64,000 nucleotides of DNA from CBDCGJ01 sp965238305 (GCA_965238305.1 CBDEHK010000001.1:2790001-2854000), one strand, 5' to 3'; shown: positions 42,467-52,738, numbered from the stretch's first letter. Notes: generated by a model not told the origin, from the sequence alone. A program made the numbers and translations.

Positions 42467-44530
42467 ATGCCAACACTGACAATCGATGGCCAAGAAGTAA
42501 TGGTCGAAGACGGCGCCACAGTTCTGCAGGCTTGCGAAGAGGCCGGCGTCGAAGTACCGCGCTTCTGTTATCATGATCGCCTTTCGGTCGCCGGCAATTG
42601 CCGCATGTGCTTGGTACATATGGAAAAGGCGCCTAAACCCATAGCGTCCTGCGCGATGCCGGCAGGTCAAGGTATGGTCATCACCACCAATTCACCGGAG
42701 GTGAAAAAAGCCCGCAATGGGGTGATGGAATTTCTGCTCATTAATCATCCGCTTGATTGCCCGATCTGTGATCAAGGTGGGGAATGCGATTTGCAGGATC
42801 AGGCCATGGCCTATGGTAAAGGCAATAGTCGGTACGACGAAAACAAGCGCGCGGTCGAAGACAAGTATATTGGCCCGCTGATCAAGACGATCATGACCCG
42901 CTGCATCCACTGCACCCGTTGCATTCGCTTCGCCACAGAAATTGCCGGTGTTGAAGAATTAGGTGCGGTTTATCGCGGCGAAGAAATGGAAATCTCCACC
43001 TATGTTGGGAAGGCGATTAGTTCTGAACTTTCCGGCAATCTTGCCGATGTCTGTCCGGTCGGCGCGCTGACCCATCGATCTTCCGCATTCATGGCAAGGC
43101 CCTGGGAACTTCGGAAAACCGAAAGCGTCGACGTACATGACGCCGTCGGTTCCAACATCCGGGTCGACAGCCGTGGCCGCGAAGTGATGCGGGTCTTGCC
43201 GCGTCTGCATGAAGATATCAACGAAGAATGGATTTCCGACCGCACTCGTTATGCGGTTGACGGACTGAAACGGCAACGGCTGGACCGACCATTCGTTCGG
43301 GTCGACGGCAAGCTTCGCCCGGCCAGCTGGAATGAAGCGTTCGCAGCAATCGCTGAAAAAGCCAACGGTCTGGACAAACACAATATTGCCGTAATCGCTG
43401 GCGATCAATGCGATGGTGAGCAAATGTTCGCCATGAAGATGCTGGCCGATACGCTAGGCATCAAAAACATCGATTGCCGTCAGGACGGCATGAAAATTGG
43501 CGCCCAACATCGCGGCGGTTATCTTTTTAATAGCACCATCGCTGGCATTGAAGATGCGGATGCGCTGGTGATTGTGGGCAGCAACCCGCGTTGGGAGGCT
43601 TCCCTGGTGAATGCCCGCATTCGCAAGACCTGGTTGACTGGCGGGCTGAAGATTGCGGTTATCGGCGAAGCCTTAGACCTGACTTATCGGTACAGCCATC
43701 TGGGCAAAGGTGGCGCCGCCTTACGCGATTTGGCTGCCGGACAAGGTGAGTTTGTACAAATATTACGCGACGCCGAAAACCCAATGATCATAGTTGGTAG
43801 CGACGCCATTTGCGGTGACGACGGCGCCGCAGTCTTGTATGCCTGCCGCAAAATTGCCGAAGATACCGGCATGATCAAAGACGGCTGGAACGGTTTTAAC
43901 GTTTTGCACCGCGCCGCGTCTCGGGTTGCCGGTCTGGATATGAAATTCCTGCCAGTTGAGGGCGGTCGTGACACGGACGCCATTATGGCCGGTGCTGAAA
44001 GTGGTGAGGTCGAATTGGTTTGGCTGTTGGGGGCAGACAACTTGGCGATGGATCGCTTGAACAAAGCTTTCGTCGTTTACCAAGGGCATCATGGCGATGC
44101 GGGCGCGCAAGCCGCCGACGTGATCCTGCCGGGCGCCGCTTACACGGAAAAAGACGGTACCTACGTGAACCTGGAAGGGCGTGCCCAGCTGGGTCGTCGT
44201 GCCGCTTTTCCACCAGGGGAAGCGAAAGAGGATTGGGCGATCATTCGCGCTTTCTCCGCCACTATCGACAAAGCTTTACCTTTCAACAATCTAGGCCAGT
44301 TGCGGGCGCAAATGATTGAGGCGGTGCCGAGTTTGGGGGCAATCGACGACATCACGCCGGGTGATTGGGGCGCCTTTGGCGTCGAAGGCGGTATGGACGA
44401 TCGCGACTATGTCAGCCCAACTTCAGATTTCTATCTCGATAATGCGATTTGCCGGGCCTCCGAAGTGATGGCGGATTGCAGCCGTACATTGGTGCACGTT
44501 GAGACGGAGGCGACCGGTACCGATGGCTGA
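42467..44530 (+). CDS. nuoG: NADH-quinone oxidoreductase subunit G
   Basis: The 75-kDa-type iron-sulfur subunit, 687 aa. The N-terminal ferredoxin domain has the [2Fe-2S] motif FCYHDRLSVAGNCRMCLV. HPLDCPICDQGGECDLQD gives the His-Cys3 site and three cysteines, and CIHCTRCIRF with CPVGALT forms another [4Fe-4S] site. A molybdopterin-oxidoreductase-like domain without molybdenum follows. The extra N7 cluster motif of E. coli is not apparent. Its stop overlaps nuoH by 8 nt. Confidence 0.97.
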   Translation: MPTLTIDGQEVMVEDGATVLQACEEAGVEVPRFCYHDRLSVAGNCRMCLVHMEKAPKPIASCAMPAGQGMVITTNSPEVKKARNGVMEFLLINHPLDCPICDQGGECDLQDQAMAYGKGNSRYDENKRAVEDKYIGPLIKTIMTRCIHCTRCIRFATEIAGVEELGAVYRGEEMEISTYVGKAISSELSGNLADVCPVGALTHRSSAFMARPWELRKTESVDVHDAVGSNIRVDSRGREVMRVLPRLHEDINEEWISDRTRYAVDGLKRQRLDRPFVRVDGKLRPASWNEAFAAIAEKANGLDKHNIAVIAGDQCDGEQMFAMKMLADTLGIKNIDCRQDGMKIGAQHRGGYLFNSTIAGIEDADALVIVGSNPRWEASLVNARIRKTWLTGGLKIAVIGEALDLTYRYSHLGKGGAALRDLAAGQGEFVQILRDAENPMIIVGSDAICGDDGAAVLYACRKIAEDTGMIKDGWNGFNVLHRAASRVAGLDMKFLPVEGGRDTDAIMAGAESGEVELVWLLGADNLAMDRLNKAFVVYQGHHGDAGAQAADVILPGAAYTEKDGTYVNLEGRAQLGRRAAFPPGEAKEDWAIIRAFSATIDKALPFNNLGQLRAQMIEAVPSLGAIDDITPGDWGAFGVEGGMDDRDYVSPTSDFYLDNAICRASEVMADCSRTLVHVETEATGTDG

Positions 44531-45539
44531 GCTTTGGACAGAATTTTTATGGCCGGGGATTATTATCCTGGCGCAAATCCTGGCGCTGATTGTCCCATTG
44601 ATGATTTGCATGGCAATGCTGACTTATATGGAGCGCAAGGTCATAGCGGCGATGCAGTTGCGCATGGGCCCGAATGTGGTCGGTCCATGGGGGTTGCTGC
44701 AAGCCTTCGCGGATGGCGCAAAGTTATTCTTTAAAGAAACCATCCTGCCAACCCGCGCCAATAAGGTGGTGTTCATTATCGCGCCAATGATTACCTTCTC
44801 CTTGGCCCTGGTCGCCTGGGCCGTGATCCCCTTTGATGACGGCATGGTGATTGCCGATATCAATGTTGGGATCTTGTACCTATTCGCGATATCGTCACTT
44901 GGTGTTTATGGCATTGTAATGGCCGGCTGGGCTTCGAATTCCCGATATGCCTTCCTGGGCGCTTTGCGCTCGGCGGCACAAATGGTCAGTTACGAAATCT
45001 CCATGGGTTTTGTTATCGTCACCGTTCTGATGTGTGTCGGTTCTTTGAATATCAGCGATATCGTCCGAGCTCAGCAAGAAGGTGTTTGGTTCTTTATCCC
45101 GCTTTTCCCGATGTTCGTCATCTTCTTTATCTCGACCCTGGCGGAAACTAATCGCCATCCTTTCGATCTACCAGAAGCGGAAGCAGAATTGGTCGCCGGT
45201 TATCAGGTCGAATATTCATCGATGGCCTTCGCGCTGTTCTTTCTGGGCGAATATATCAACATGATTCTGATGTCGGCGATGACCGCGATACTATTCTTAG
45301 GTGGCTGGTTGGCACCGTTCGATATTGCACCCTTCAATTGGATTCCGGGCCCAGTCTGGTTCTTCTTGAAGGTACTGGCGCTGTTGTTTGTCTTCATTTG
45401 GGCCCGCGCCGCGTTGCCACGTTATCGCTATGACCAGTTGATGCGGTTGGGTTGGAAGGTGTTTTTACCGATCTCCCTGTTCTGGGTGGTGCTGACAGCA
45501 GGTGTGCTGATCGCTTTTGATTTAACGCCAAAGGTCTAG
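44523..45539 (+). CDS. nuoH: NADH-quinone oxidoreductase subunit H
   Basis: Membrane subunit that links the quinone pocket to the pump modules. The 338-aa protein has about eight helices. Family segments are YMERKVIAAMQLRMGPNVVG, PTRANKVVF and the charged loop AETNRHPFDLPEAEAELVAG. The start is the ATG at 44523 inside the end of nuoG; an in-frame GTG at 44499 would add eight mostly basic residues and is less likely. Confidence 0.96.
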   Translation: MAELWTEFLWPGIIILAQILALIVPLMICMAMLTYMERKVIAAMQLRMGPNVVGPWGLLQAFADGAKLFFKETILPTRANKVVFIIAPMITFSLALVAWAVIPFDDGMVIADINVGILYLFAISSLGVYGIVMAGWASNSRYAFLGALRSAAQMVSYEISMGFVIVTVLMCVGSLNISDIVRAQQEGVWFFIPLFPMFVIFFISTLAETNRHPFDLPEAEAELVAGYQVEYSSMAFALFFLGEYINMILMSAMTAILFLGGWLAPFDIAPFNWIPGPVWFFLKVLALLFVFIWARAALPRYRYDQLMRLGWKVFLPISLFWVVLTAGVLIAFDLTPKV

Positions 45540-45552
45540 GAGGCAGGGGAAT

Positions 45553-46041
45553 ATGTCATATCTAGGTCATAGTGCACGGCAGCTGCTGTTGATTGAAATT
45601 GTGCAGGGCTTTGCCCTGACATTTCGTTATATGTTCAAAAAGCGGGCGACGATCAATTATCCCTACGAAAAAGGCCCGCTCAGCCCGCGCTTCCGTGGTG
45701 AGCATGCGCTACGTCGCTATCCGAATGGGGAAGAACGCTGCATCGCCTGTAAACTTTGCGAAGCGGTGTGCCCCGCCATGGCAATCACCATTGAAGCGGA
45801 ACCGCGTGATGATGGCAGTCGACGAACCACCCGCTACGACATCGACATGACAAAATGCATCTATTGTGGTTTCTGTGAGGAAGCTTGCCCGGTCGACGCC
45901 ATCGTTGAAGGACCGAATTTCGAATTCGCAACAGAAACCCGCGAAGAACTCTATTACGACAAAGACAAGTTGCTGGCGAACGGGGATCGTTGGGAACGGG
46001 AAATTGCTGCCAATCTGGCGGCAGATGCACCTTATCGTTAA
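45553..46041 (+). CDS. nuoI: NADH-quinone oxidoreductase subunit I
   Basis: A 162-aa (23-kDa type) ferredoxin-like subunit that carries clusters N6a and N6b. The two motifs are CIACKLCEAVCPAMAI and CIYCGFCEEACPVDAI. The N-terminal amphipathic helix and KGPLSPRFRGEHALRRYPNG are typical of the alphaproteobacterial/mitochondrial form. An AGGAGGCAGG ribosome site lies upstream. Confidence 0.98.
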   Translation: MSYLGHSARQLLLIEIVQGFALTFRYMFKKRATINYPYEKGPLSPRFRGEHALRRYPNGEERCIACKLCEAVCPAMAITIEAEPRDDGSRRTTRYDIDMTKCIYCGFCEEACPVDAIVEGPNFEFATETREELYYDKDKLLANGDRWEREIAANLAADAPYR

Positions 46042-46076
46042 CAGGTAGGGATTAAGAAAGGACGGATCAGCATAAA

Positions 46077-46691
46077 ATGATCTTACAAGGGTTAACATTT
46101 TATGTTTTTGCCACGATTTTAGTGGCGTCAGCACTGATGGTGATTGCTTCGCGTAATCCTGTTCATTCAGTGTTGTATCTCATCCTGTCATTTTTCACGG
46201 CAGCCGGACTGTTTGTCCTGATCGGGGCGGAGTTCTTGGCCATGGTGTTGGTCATCGTCTATGTCGGCGCAGTAGCGGTGCTGTTCTTGTTCGTCGTGAT
46301 GATGCTGGACATCAACTTTGTCGAACTACGCGAGGGTTTTCTGCAATATTTACCCATTGGCGGTGTGATCGGATTGATCCTGCTGGTAGAGTTGATATTC
46401 ATCTTGAGCAGTACCGTCGTCGCCCCTGATATGATTGCGAATGCTGGCGAGCCAATACCTGATATGTCGGTAATGGAAAATACCCGGGCGATCGGTAATC
46501 TGATCTACACAAAATATATTCTGGGTTTCCAGACAGCCGGTTTGATTTTGCTGGTGGCGATGATCGGTGCGATTGTCCTGACTTTGCGTAAACGCGACGG
46601 GGTGAAGCGCCAGTCGGTGGCGGCACAAACCGCAAAAGACGCATCGACCGCCATTGAAATCAAAAAAGTTGAGACGGGTCAGGGGTTTTAG
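46077..46691 (+). CDS. nuoJ: NADH-quinone oxidoreductase subunit J
   Basis: A 204-aa membrane subunit (ND6 homologue) with five helices. The conserved third helix VLVIVYVGAVAVLFLFVVMML contains the pi-bulge Tyr-Val-Gly-Ala segment. The C-terminal cytoplasmic tail is basic and about 35 residues long. It ends one base before the GG immediately preceding the nuoK ATG. Confidence 0.95.
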   Translation: MILQGLTFYVFATILVASALMVIASRNPVHSVLYLILSFFTAAGLFVLIGAEFLAMVLVIVYVGAVAVLFLFVVMMLDINFVELREGFLQYLPIGGVIGLILLVELIFILSSTVVAPDMIANAGEPIPDMSVMENTRAIGNLIYTKYILGFQTAGLILLVAMIGAIVLTLRKRDGVKRQSVAAQTAKDASTAIEIKKVETGQGF

Positions 46692-46692
46692 G

Positions 46693-47016
46693 ATGGACGC
46701 ATCGTTCCTGCAAATCGGCTTGGGCCATTATCTGACCATTGCGGCAGTGGTTTTTACGATTGGAGTATTTGGCATATTCCTAAACCGGAAAAACGTAATA
46801 GTCATTTTGATGTCGATTGAACTGATGTTGCTCGCGGTAAATATCAACATGATCGCTTTCTCCGTCTTCCTGAACGATCTGATGGGGCAGGTTTTTGCCA
46901 TGTTCATCCTAACCGTGGCCGCCGGCGAAGCGGCCATCGGCTTGGCGATCCTCGTGGTCTATTTCCGTAATCGCGGCGCTATCGGTGTCGAAGATATCAA
47001 TTTAATGAAGGGCTGA
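46693..47016 (+). CDS. nuoK: NADH-quinone oxidoreductase subunit K
   Basis: A 107-aa membrane subunit (ND4L homologue) with three helices and two buried Glu residues in SIELMLLAVNINM and AAGEAAIGLAILV that sit on the proton path. The ATG at 46693 gives the standard N-terminus; an earlier in-frame ATG inside nuoJ would add 13 basic residues. It begins 1 nt after the nuoJ stop. Confidence 0.96.
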   Translation: MDASFLQIGLGHYLTIAAVVFTIGVFGIFLNRKNVIVILMSIELMLLAVNINMIAFSVFLNDLMGQVFAMFILTVAAGEAAIGLAILVVYFRNRGAIGVEDINLMKG

Positions 47017-47025
47017 GTGTAGCCG

Positions 47026-48963
47026 ATGTTTGCGGCAATTGTATTTCTTTCATTAATCGCATTCTTGCTGGTCGGCGCTTTTGGCAATCGGCTGGGGGAT
47101 CTGCCGTCGCAGATTATTACGGCGGGCGCGGTCAGTGTGGCAGCCGTACTGTCTTGGGTGGCGTTTTTTACCGTGGCGATAGGCGGCAATCCGGAAACAG
47201 TGCAGATCCTACGCTGGATCGAATCCGGTGACTTTAATGTCAATTGGGCTTTACGGGTCGATCAATTGACCGCTGTGATGCTGGTTGTCGTCAACACGGT
47301 CTCAGCCTTGGTCCATATCTATTCCATCGGCTATATGTCGCATGATCCACATAAACCTCGTTTCATGGCTTATCTGTCACTCTTTACCTTCGCCATGTTG
47401 ATGCTGGTAACCGCCGATAACTTTGTGCAGTTATTCTTTGGTTGGGAAGGCGTTGGCTTGGCGTCTTATCTACTGATCGGGTTCTGGTACGAACGCCCGT
47501 CCGCCAACGCCGCCGCGATCAAGGCTTTTGTGGTGAACCGCATTGGCGATTTTGGCTTGGTCCTGGCAATTGGCGCGATCTTCATGGTCTTTGGTTCGGT
47601 CCAGTATGATGTTGTTTTTGGCGCGACCCCGGATATGGTTGGCAAGACCTTCCGGTTCCTCTCTTGGGACGTCGATATAGTCAATACGATCTGTATCCTG
47701 TTGTTTATCGGGGCGATGGGGAAGTCGGCCCAGGTGCCGCTGCACACTTGGTTGCCGGACGCTATGGAGGGTCCGACCCCGGTTAGCGCCTTGATCCATG
47801 CGGCGACCATGGTGACCGCCGGTGTCTTCCTGGTGGCGCGTTGTTCGCCGATGTTCGAATATGCGCCTTACGCGCTGATGATGGTCGCATTTGTCGGCGC
47901 CAGTACGGCGTTCTTTGCCGCGACTGTTGGCGTGGCCCAGAACGATATTAAACGAGTGATTGCTTATTCTACCTGTAGCCAGTTGGGTTATATGTTCTTT
48001 GCCGCCGGTATTGGTGCCTATCCGGTGGCGATTTTCCATCTCTTCACCCACGCTTTTTTCAAAGCGTTGTTGTTCCTTGGGTCCGGCTCCGTCATTCACG
48101 CTATGAGCGACGAGCAGGACATGCGCAAGATGGGTGGCATTTGGCGGCATATTAAAGTCACTTATGTATTGATGTGGATCGGTAGTTTGGCTTTAGCGGG
48201 GGTCCCGTTCTTTGCGGGGTATTGGTCCAAGGATATGATCTTGGAAAGCGCCTTTGCGGCCCATACTGGCCTTGGTGATTATGCATTTTATCTTGGCGTT
48301 GCGGCAGCGGTACTGACCGCGTTTTATTCCTGGCGGTTAATTTTCATGACTTTCCATGGTCAGCCTCGTGCCAGCCAGGAAACAATGAGCCGTGTTCATG
48401 AATCGTCGCAAATGATGCTTATTCCGCTATATGTGCTGGCGGCCGGTGCGGTGCTTTCGGGTTGGGTATTCTACAGTTTCTTTGTTGGAGAGGGGCATCA
48501 GGAATTCTGGGGGGCTTCGATCAAGATGCTGGACAGCAACCAGGTGATGGAAAATGCCCATCATGTGCCGGCATGGGTGAAAGGCGCACCGATAGTTGCC
48601 GGTATCGTTGGCATAGCGATTGCTTTCTGGATGTATATCATGCGAACGGACCTGCCTGTGCGGATAGCCGGTCTACATAAGGAATTATACGCATTCCTGT
48701 TGAACAAATGGTATTTCGACGAGTTGTTCGATCTTTTCCTCGTGCGCCCGGCAATGTGGTTGGGACATTTCCTTTGGAAAGAGGGCGACGGCCGAGTGAT
48801 CGATGGGTTCGGTCCGGATGGCGTCGCTGCCACAGTGATCAAAACTGCGAGGCGGGCATCCGCAATCCAAACCGGTTATCTTTATCACTATGCTTTTGCC
48901 ATGTTGATTGGTGTGGCGGCGGGTGCGACCTGGTTCTTCGCGTCTTTGGGCGGGGGAAATTGA
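47026..48963 (+). CDS. nuoL: NADH-quinone oxidoreductase subunit L
   Basis: The distal antiporter-like proton-pump subunit (ND5), 645 aa. Visible core segments are FFGWEGVGLASYLLIGFWY, QVPLHTWLPDAMEGPTPVSA, the helix-7/8 Lys-His region LIHAATMVTAGVFLV and THAFFKALLFLGSGSVIHA. The long lateral C-terminal helix follows near residue 520. Its end overlaps the open frame of nuoM, but the nuoM start codon lies 1 nt beyond the nuoL stop. Confidence 0.97.
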   Translation: MFAAIVFLSLIAFLLVGAFGNRLGDLPSQIITAGAVSVAAVLSWVAFFTVAIGGNPETVQILRWIESGDFNVNWALRVDQLTAVMLVVVNTVSALVHIYSIGYMSHDPHKPRFMAYLSLFTFAMLMLVTADNFVQLFFGWEGVGLASYLLIGFWYERPSANAAAIKAFVVNRIGDFGLVLAIGAIFMVFGSVQYDVVFGATPDMVGKTFRFLSWDVDIVNTICILLFIGAMGKSAQVPLHTWLPDAMEGPTPVSALIHAATMVTAGVFLVARCSPMFEYAPYALMMVAFVGASTAFFAATVGVAQNDIKRVIAYSTCSQLGYMFFAAGIGAYPVAIFHLFTHAFFKALLFLGSGSVIHAMSDEQDMRKMGGIWRHIKVTYVLMWIGSLALAGVPFFAGYWSKDMILESAFAAHTGLGDYAFYLGVAAAVLTAFYSWRLIFMTFHGQPRASQETMSRVHESSQMMLIPLYVLAAGAVLSGWVFYSFFVGEGHQEFWGASIKMLDSNQVMENAHHVPAWVKGAPIVAGIVGIAIAFWMYIMRTDLPVRIAGLHKELYAFLLNKWYFDELFDLFLVRPAMWLGHFLWKEGDGRVIDGFGPDGVAATVIKTARRASAIQTGYLYHYAFAMLIGVAAGATWFFASLGGGN

Positions 48964-48964
48964 G

Positions 48965-50506
48965 ATGAGTAACTGGCCTCTATTAACGCTTGTCACCTTC
49001 TTACCCCTGGTCGGTGCGGCCTTTATTTTCCTCTTTGCAAATGGCGAAAAAGAAGTCTCCGATCGTAATGCAAAATCCGTTGCGTTATTGACAACGACAC
49101 TCACGTTCATAATTTCTCTGGTGATTTGGGCCCAGTTCGATAACGCCACCGCTTCGTTTCAGTTTGTCGAAAAACATGAATGGCTAGGTAGCGGGATATT
49201 CTATCATATGGGCATTGACGGTATCTCAATGCTGTTCATTGTTCTGACTGCGTTCCTGATGCCGGCTTGTATCCTGGCCAGTTGGGATTCGATCAATACC
49301 AGGGTTCGCGACTACATGATCGCATTTTTGATCCTGGAGACCATGATGATGGGGGTCTTTTGTGCCCTCGACTTTGTGTTGTTCTATCTCTTTTTCGAAG
49401 GCGGACTGATCCCGATGTTCCTGATTATCGGGGTTTGGGGCGGTGTGCGTCGAGTTTATTCGGCCTTTAAGTTTTTTCTTTATACGCTGTTGGGCTCGGT
49501 GTTGCTGTTGCTGGCAATCATTTACATGTATTTCGAAGCGGGCGGCACCAGTGATATTCCGACATTGATGGAAACCACCTTTGATCCGAATGTGCAAAAG
49601 TGGCTTTGGCTAGCTATGTTTGCGTCTTTTGCCGTGAAGATGCCCATGTGGCCGGTACATACCTGGCTCCCGGACGCCCACGTGGAAGCGCCGACCGCGG
49701 GTTCGGTTATCCTGGCCGGCGTGTTGTTGAAAATGGGGGGGTATGGTTTCCTTCGTTTCTCCCTACCGATGCTTCCTGTTGCCAGTGACTATTTTGTGCC
49801 CTTGATCTTCGTCCTTAGCGCCATAGCGGTGATCTACACGTCTTTTGTCGCCCTTCGGCAAGAGGATATGAAGAAGCTAATTGCATATTCGTCCGTTGCC
49901 CATATGGGTTTCGTGACGATCGGTATTTTCACCTTCAATCAACAGGGTGTCGAAGGCGGCATCGTGCAAATGCTTAGCCATGGCGTGGTGTCGGCGGCGT
50001 TATTCCTAGTTGTCGGTGTCGTCTACGACCGCATCCACAGTCGCGAAATTGTGCGCTATGGTGGCTTGGTCAATCGCATGCCGCTCTATGCATTTACCTT
50101 CATGGTCTTCATGCTGGCATCTGTCGGACTGCCGGGCACCAGTGGGTTTGTCGGCGAAGTTTTGGTGTTAGTTGGGCTTTACAAAGTCAGCTCCTGGTTC
50201 GCAGCATTGGCCGCGACCGGATTGATTTTAAGTGCAGCTTATATGCTTTGGCTTTATCGCCGGACGATATTTGGCAAGCTTGAAAAAGAAGAACTTTTGA
50301 ACATCCTCGATTTGAACCGGCGTGAGATTGCCTATTTTGCGCCGTTGATTGCGGTGACTATTTTCTTCGGGGTCTATCCGGCTCCGATCTTGGATGTGCT
50401 GCATGTATCAGTGAACAATCTGCTGGAAAATTACGATGCCGCAATAAAGGCGGCGGGGCTTGCTGTCGAACCGGCGAAAGTCGCCTTGAATTTGGTAGGG
50501 AATTAG
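48965..50506 (+). CDS. nuoM: NADH-quinone oxidoreductase subunit M
   Basis: Antiporter-like proton-pump subunit (ND4), 513 aa with about fourteen helices. DFVLFYLFFEGGLIPMFLII carries the key Glu; MWPVHTWLPDAHVEAPTAGS and AYSSVAHMGFVTIGIF are family-typical. The ATG at 48965 lies 1 nt after the nuoL stop; the open frame continues upstream into nuoL but is not expected to be translated. Confidence 0.97.
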   Translation: MSNWPLLTLVTFLPLVGAAFIFLFANGEKEVSDRNAKSVALLTTTLTFIISLVIWAQFDNATASFQFVEKHEWLGSGIFYHMGIDGISMLFIVLTAFLMPACILASWDSINTRVRDYMIAFLILETMMMGVFCALDFVLFYLFFEGGLIPMFLIIGVWGGVRRVYSAFKFFLYTLLGSVLLLLAIIYMYFEAGGTSDIPTLMETTFDPNVQKWLWLAMFASFAVKMPMWPVHTWLPDAHVEAPTAGSVILAGVLLKMGGYGFLRFSLPMLPVASDYFVPLIFVLSAIAVIYTSFVALRQEDMKKLIAYSSVAHMGFVTIGIFTFNQQGVEGGIVQMLSHGVVSAALFLVVGVVYDRIHSREIVRYGGLVNRMPLYAFTFMVFMLASVGLPGTSGFVGEVLVLVGLYKVSSWFAALAATGLILSAAYMLWLYRRTIFGKLEKEELLNILDLNRREIAYFAPLIAVTIFFGVYPAPILDVLHVSVNNLLENYDAAIKAAGLAVEPAKVALNLVGN

Positions 50507-50510
50507 AATT

Positions 50511-51956
50511 ATGGCGCCCCTCGTGCACGATTACGCCCTTGCGGTCCCGGAAATTTTTCTCGCCTGTGCAGCTATGGCATTGCTGATGATCGGGGTATTT
50601 CGAGGCAATGAGAGCACCCGTTTGGTTGCGTGGTTGGCAGTTGCCGCCTTGGCCGTGACCACGATTTTTGCCCTGAACGTGGTCGATGACGCATCAGCGA
50701 CGTTCGCTGGTATGTTTGTTGTCGATCGATTTGCAGTATTCGCTAAAATTATGATCCTGATTGCATCCGCCTTAGCGATTATCATGTCACTCGATTATAT
50801 CCGGGCGGAAGGGATGGAGCGATTTGAATATCCAGTCCTGATGGTCCTGGCCGCCCTGGGTATGATGATGATGGTCTCTGCGCAGGATCTCATCTCGCTT
50901 TATCTTGGTATTGAATTGCAGAGCCTGTCGCTCTATGTGATTGCCGCCTTTCGGCGGGATAATTTGCGTTCGACAGAAGCAGGATTGAAGTATTTTGTCC
51001 TCGGCGCGTTGTCATCCGGCATGTTGCTTTACGGTTGTTCGATGATTTACGGCTTCACCGGCGCCACCAACTTCGATGCGATAGCTGTGGCTGTTGAGGC
51101 ACAGAATCATGCCTCTGTCGGCTTGATCTTCGGCATCGTCTTCTTAGTTGCCGGATTGGCATTTAAGGTTTCCGCAGTGCCCTTCCACATGTGGACACCG
51201 GATGTCTACGAAGGTGCGCCAACGCCGGTTACGGCGTTTTTTGCCGTCGCACCAAAAGTCGCAGCGATGGTCTTATTTATGCGGGCAATGATCGAACCTT
51301 TTGCCGCTATTACCGATCAATGGCAGCAAATCATCGTCTTTTTGGCGATATTGTCGATGTTTCTGGGTGCCTTTGCTGCCATCGCGCAGAGAAATATCAA
51401 ACGTCTGATGGCCTATAGTTCGATTGGCCATGTCGGGTTCGCGCTTGTCGGTTTGGCTGCTGGATCGGCGGAAGGCGTGCGCAGTGTCCTGATTTATCTA
51501 TCGATCTATCTGGTCATGAATATCGGCGCATTTGCTTGCATATTGTCCATGCGACGGAAATCTGGTTTGGCGGAGGGCATTGATGATTTAAGCGGCTTGG
51601 CGAAAGAAAAACCATTGATGGCCTTGGCGATGGCGATCTTTATGTTTTCTCTCGCCGGTATTCCGCCGCTTGCCGGCTTTTTTGGTAAGTTCTATGTTTT
51701 CATGGCCGCGATTAATGCAGGGCTCTATACGTTGGCGATATTGGGTGTATTGGCAAGCGTCGTATCTGCCTTCTATTACCTGCGAATTATCAAGGTAATG
51801 TACTTCGATGACGCAACTGATCCGTTGGATGCGCCGATAAGCACGGAAATGAGAGCCATTATGGTGGTGTGTGGTGTGTTGGTTACATTTTTTATTGTCT
51901 ATCCAGCACCCGTAATCGACGCCGCGGCGGCTGCCGCTGCAACTTTGATGCCGTGA
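50511..51956 (+). CDS. nuoN: NADH-quinone oxidoreductase subunit N
   Basis: Third antiporter-like pump subunit (ND2), 481 aa. AQDLISLYLGIELQSLSLYV contains the essential Glu. KVSAVPFHMWTPDVYEGAPT and KRLMAYSSIGHVGFALVGL are standard. It is last of the complex I genes. Its TGA overlaps the GTG start of birA (GTGA), so the ligase gene is probably translated from the same mRNA. Confidence 0.97.
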   Translation: MAPLVHDYALAVPEIFLACAAMALLMIGVFRGNESTRLVAWLAVAALAVTTIFALNVVDDASATFAGMFVVDRFAVFAKIMILIASALAIIMSLDYIRAEGMERFEYPVLMVLAALGMMMMVSAQDLISLYLGIELQSLSLYVIAAFRRDNLRSTEAGLKYFVLGALSSGMLLYGCSMIYGFTGATNFDAIAVAVEAQNHASVGLIFGIVFLVAGLAFKVSAVPFHMWTPDVYEGAPTPVTAFFAVAPKVAAMVLFMRAMIEPFAAITDQWQQIIVFLAILSMFLGAFAAIAQRNIKRLMAYSSIGHVGFALVGLAAGSAEGVRSVLIYLSIYLVMNIGAFACILSMRRKSGLAEGIDDLSGLAKEKPLMALAMAIFMFSLAGIPPLAGFFGKFYVFMAAINAGLYTLAILGVLASVVSAFYYLRIIKVMYFDDATDPLDAPISTEMRAIMVVCGVLVTFFIVYPAPVIDAAAAAAATLMP

Positions 51957-52714
51957 CCCAGGTACAAACGGTGCAAAAATTTCCGCTTCCCGATTGGTTT
52001 GTCGGAAACCACCACGATAGTATTGACAGTACCAATGAAGAAGCAAAGCGTTTGGCCAAGGCAGGCGCGCCAGAAGGTACTTTTGTCATTGCGGGCGAAC
52101 AAAGAAGTGGTCGCGGTCGCGGAGATCGGGAATGGGTATCCCCCGCAGGAAATCTTTACACTTCCTTGCTGCTACGTCGGGTGGGTACTCCGACGAATGG
52201 CGCGCTCTACTCCTTCTGCGCTGCGTTGGCGGTTGCCGACGCTATTGCACAGTTGAATATCGATTTATCGGTAGGTCTAAAGTGGCCTAATGACGTCTTG
52301 GTCAATGGCCAGAAAATCTCCGGCATTTTGCTCGAAAGCGCCAGTGGCGGGGACGGTTTGTTGGAGTGGCTGATTATCGGGGTCGGGATCAACGTAGCCC
52401 ATAAACCGGATCTTCCGGGTCTGACGGTGACATCGCTTCGCGACAAGGGGGTCATTGTCGATTTGCAGGTATTTGGAAAATTTTACGCGCAGGCATTGTC
52501 AAACTGGATTGAAACTTTTCGCCGCGACGGTTTTTCAACTATTCGTGGCGCTTGGCTGACACGGGCGCATGGAATTGGTCAGCTAATCAATGCGCGTTTA
52601 TCGAACCGAACTTATGCCGGTATATTTCGTGGTATTGACGAAAACGGTGCTTTGATCTTGGAGGAACGCAATGGTAACACTCGGTTGGTTACCAGTGGCG
52701 AGGTGTTTTTTTAG
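51953..52714 (+). CDS. birA: Biotin--[acetyl-CoA carboxylase] ligase, monofunctional
   Basis: Attaches biotin to the carrier protein of acetyl-CoA carboxylase and other carboxylases. The 253-aa protein shows STNEEAKRLA, the biotinyl-AMP loop GEQRSGRGRGDREWVSPAGN, and LKWPNDVLVNGQKISGILLE with the active Lys. There is no N-terminal helix-turn-helix, so it should not act as a biotin-operon repressor. The start is GTG at 51953 in a GTGA overlap with nuoN; a longer frame from 51869 is just overlap with nuoN. Confidence 0.93.
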   Translation: MTQVQTVQKFPLPDWFVGNHHDSIDSTNEEAKRLAKAGAPEGTFVIAGEQRSGRGRGDREWVSPAGNLYTSLLLRRVGTPTNGALYSFCAALAVADAIAQLNIDLSVGLKWPNDVLVNGQKISGILLESASGGDGLLEWLIIGVGINVAHKPDLPGLTVTSLRDKGVIVDLQVFGKFYAQALSNWIETFRRDGFSTIRGAWLTRAHGIGQLINARLSNRTYAGIFRGIDENGALILEERNGNTRLVTSGEVFF

Positions 52715-52738
52715 TGACAAGGCAAGAAGGTTTTAAGC

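Noticed and set aside
51869..51952. N-terminal extension of biotin ligase that might hold a DNA-binding domain
   Set aside because: The extension is the out-of-frame overlap with nuoN, is Arg/Cys-rich and has no helix-turn-helix. The GTG at 51953 gives the normal start.
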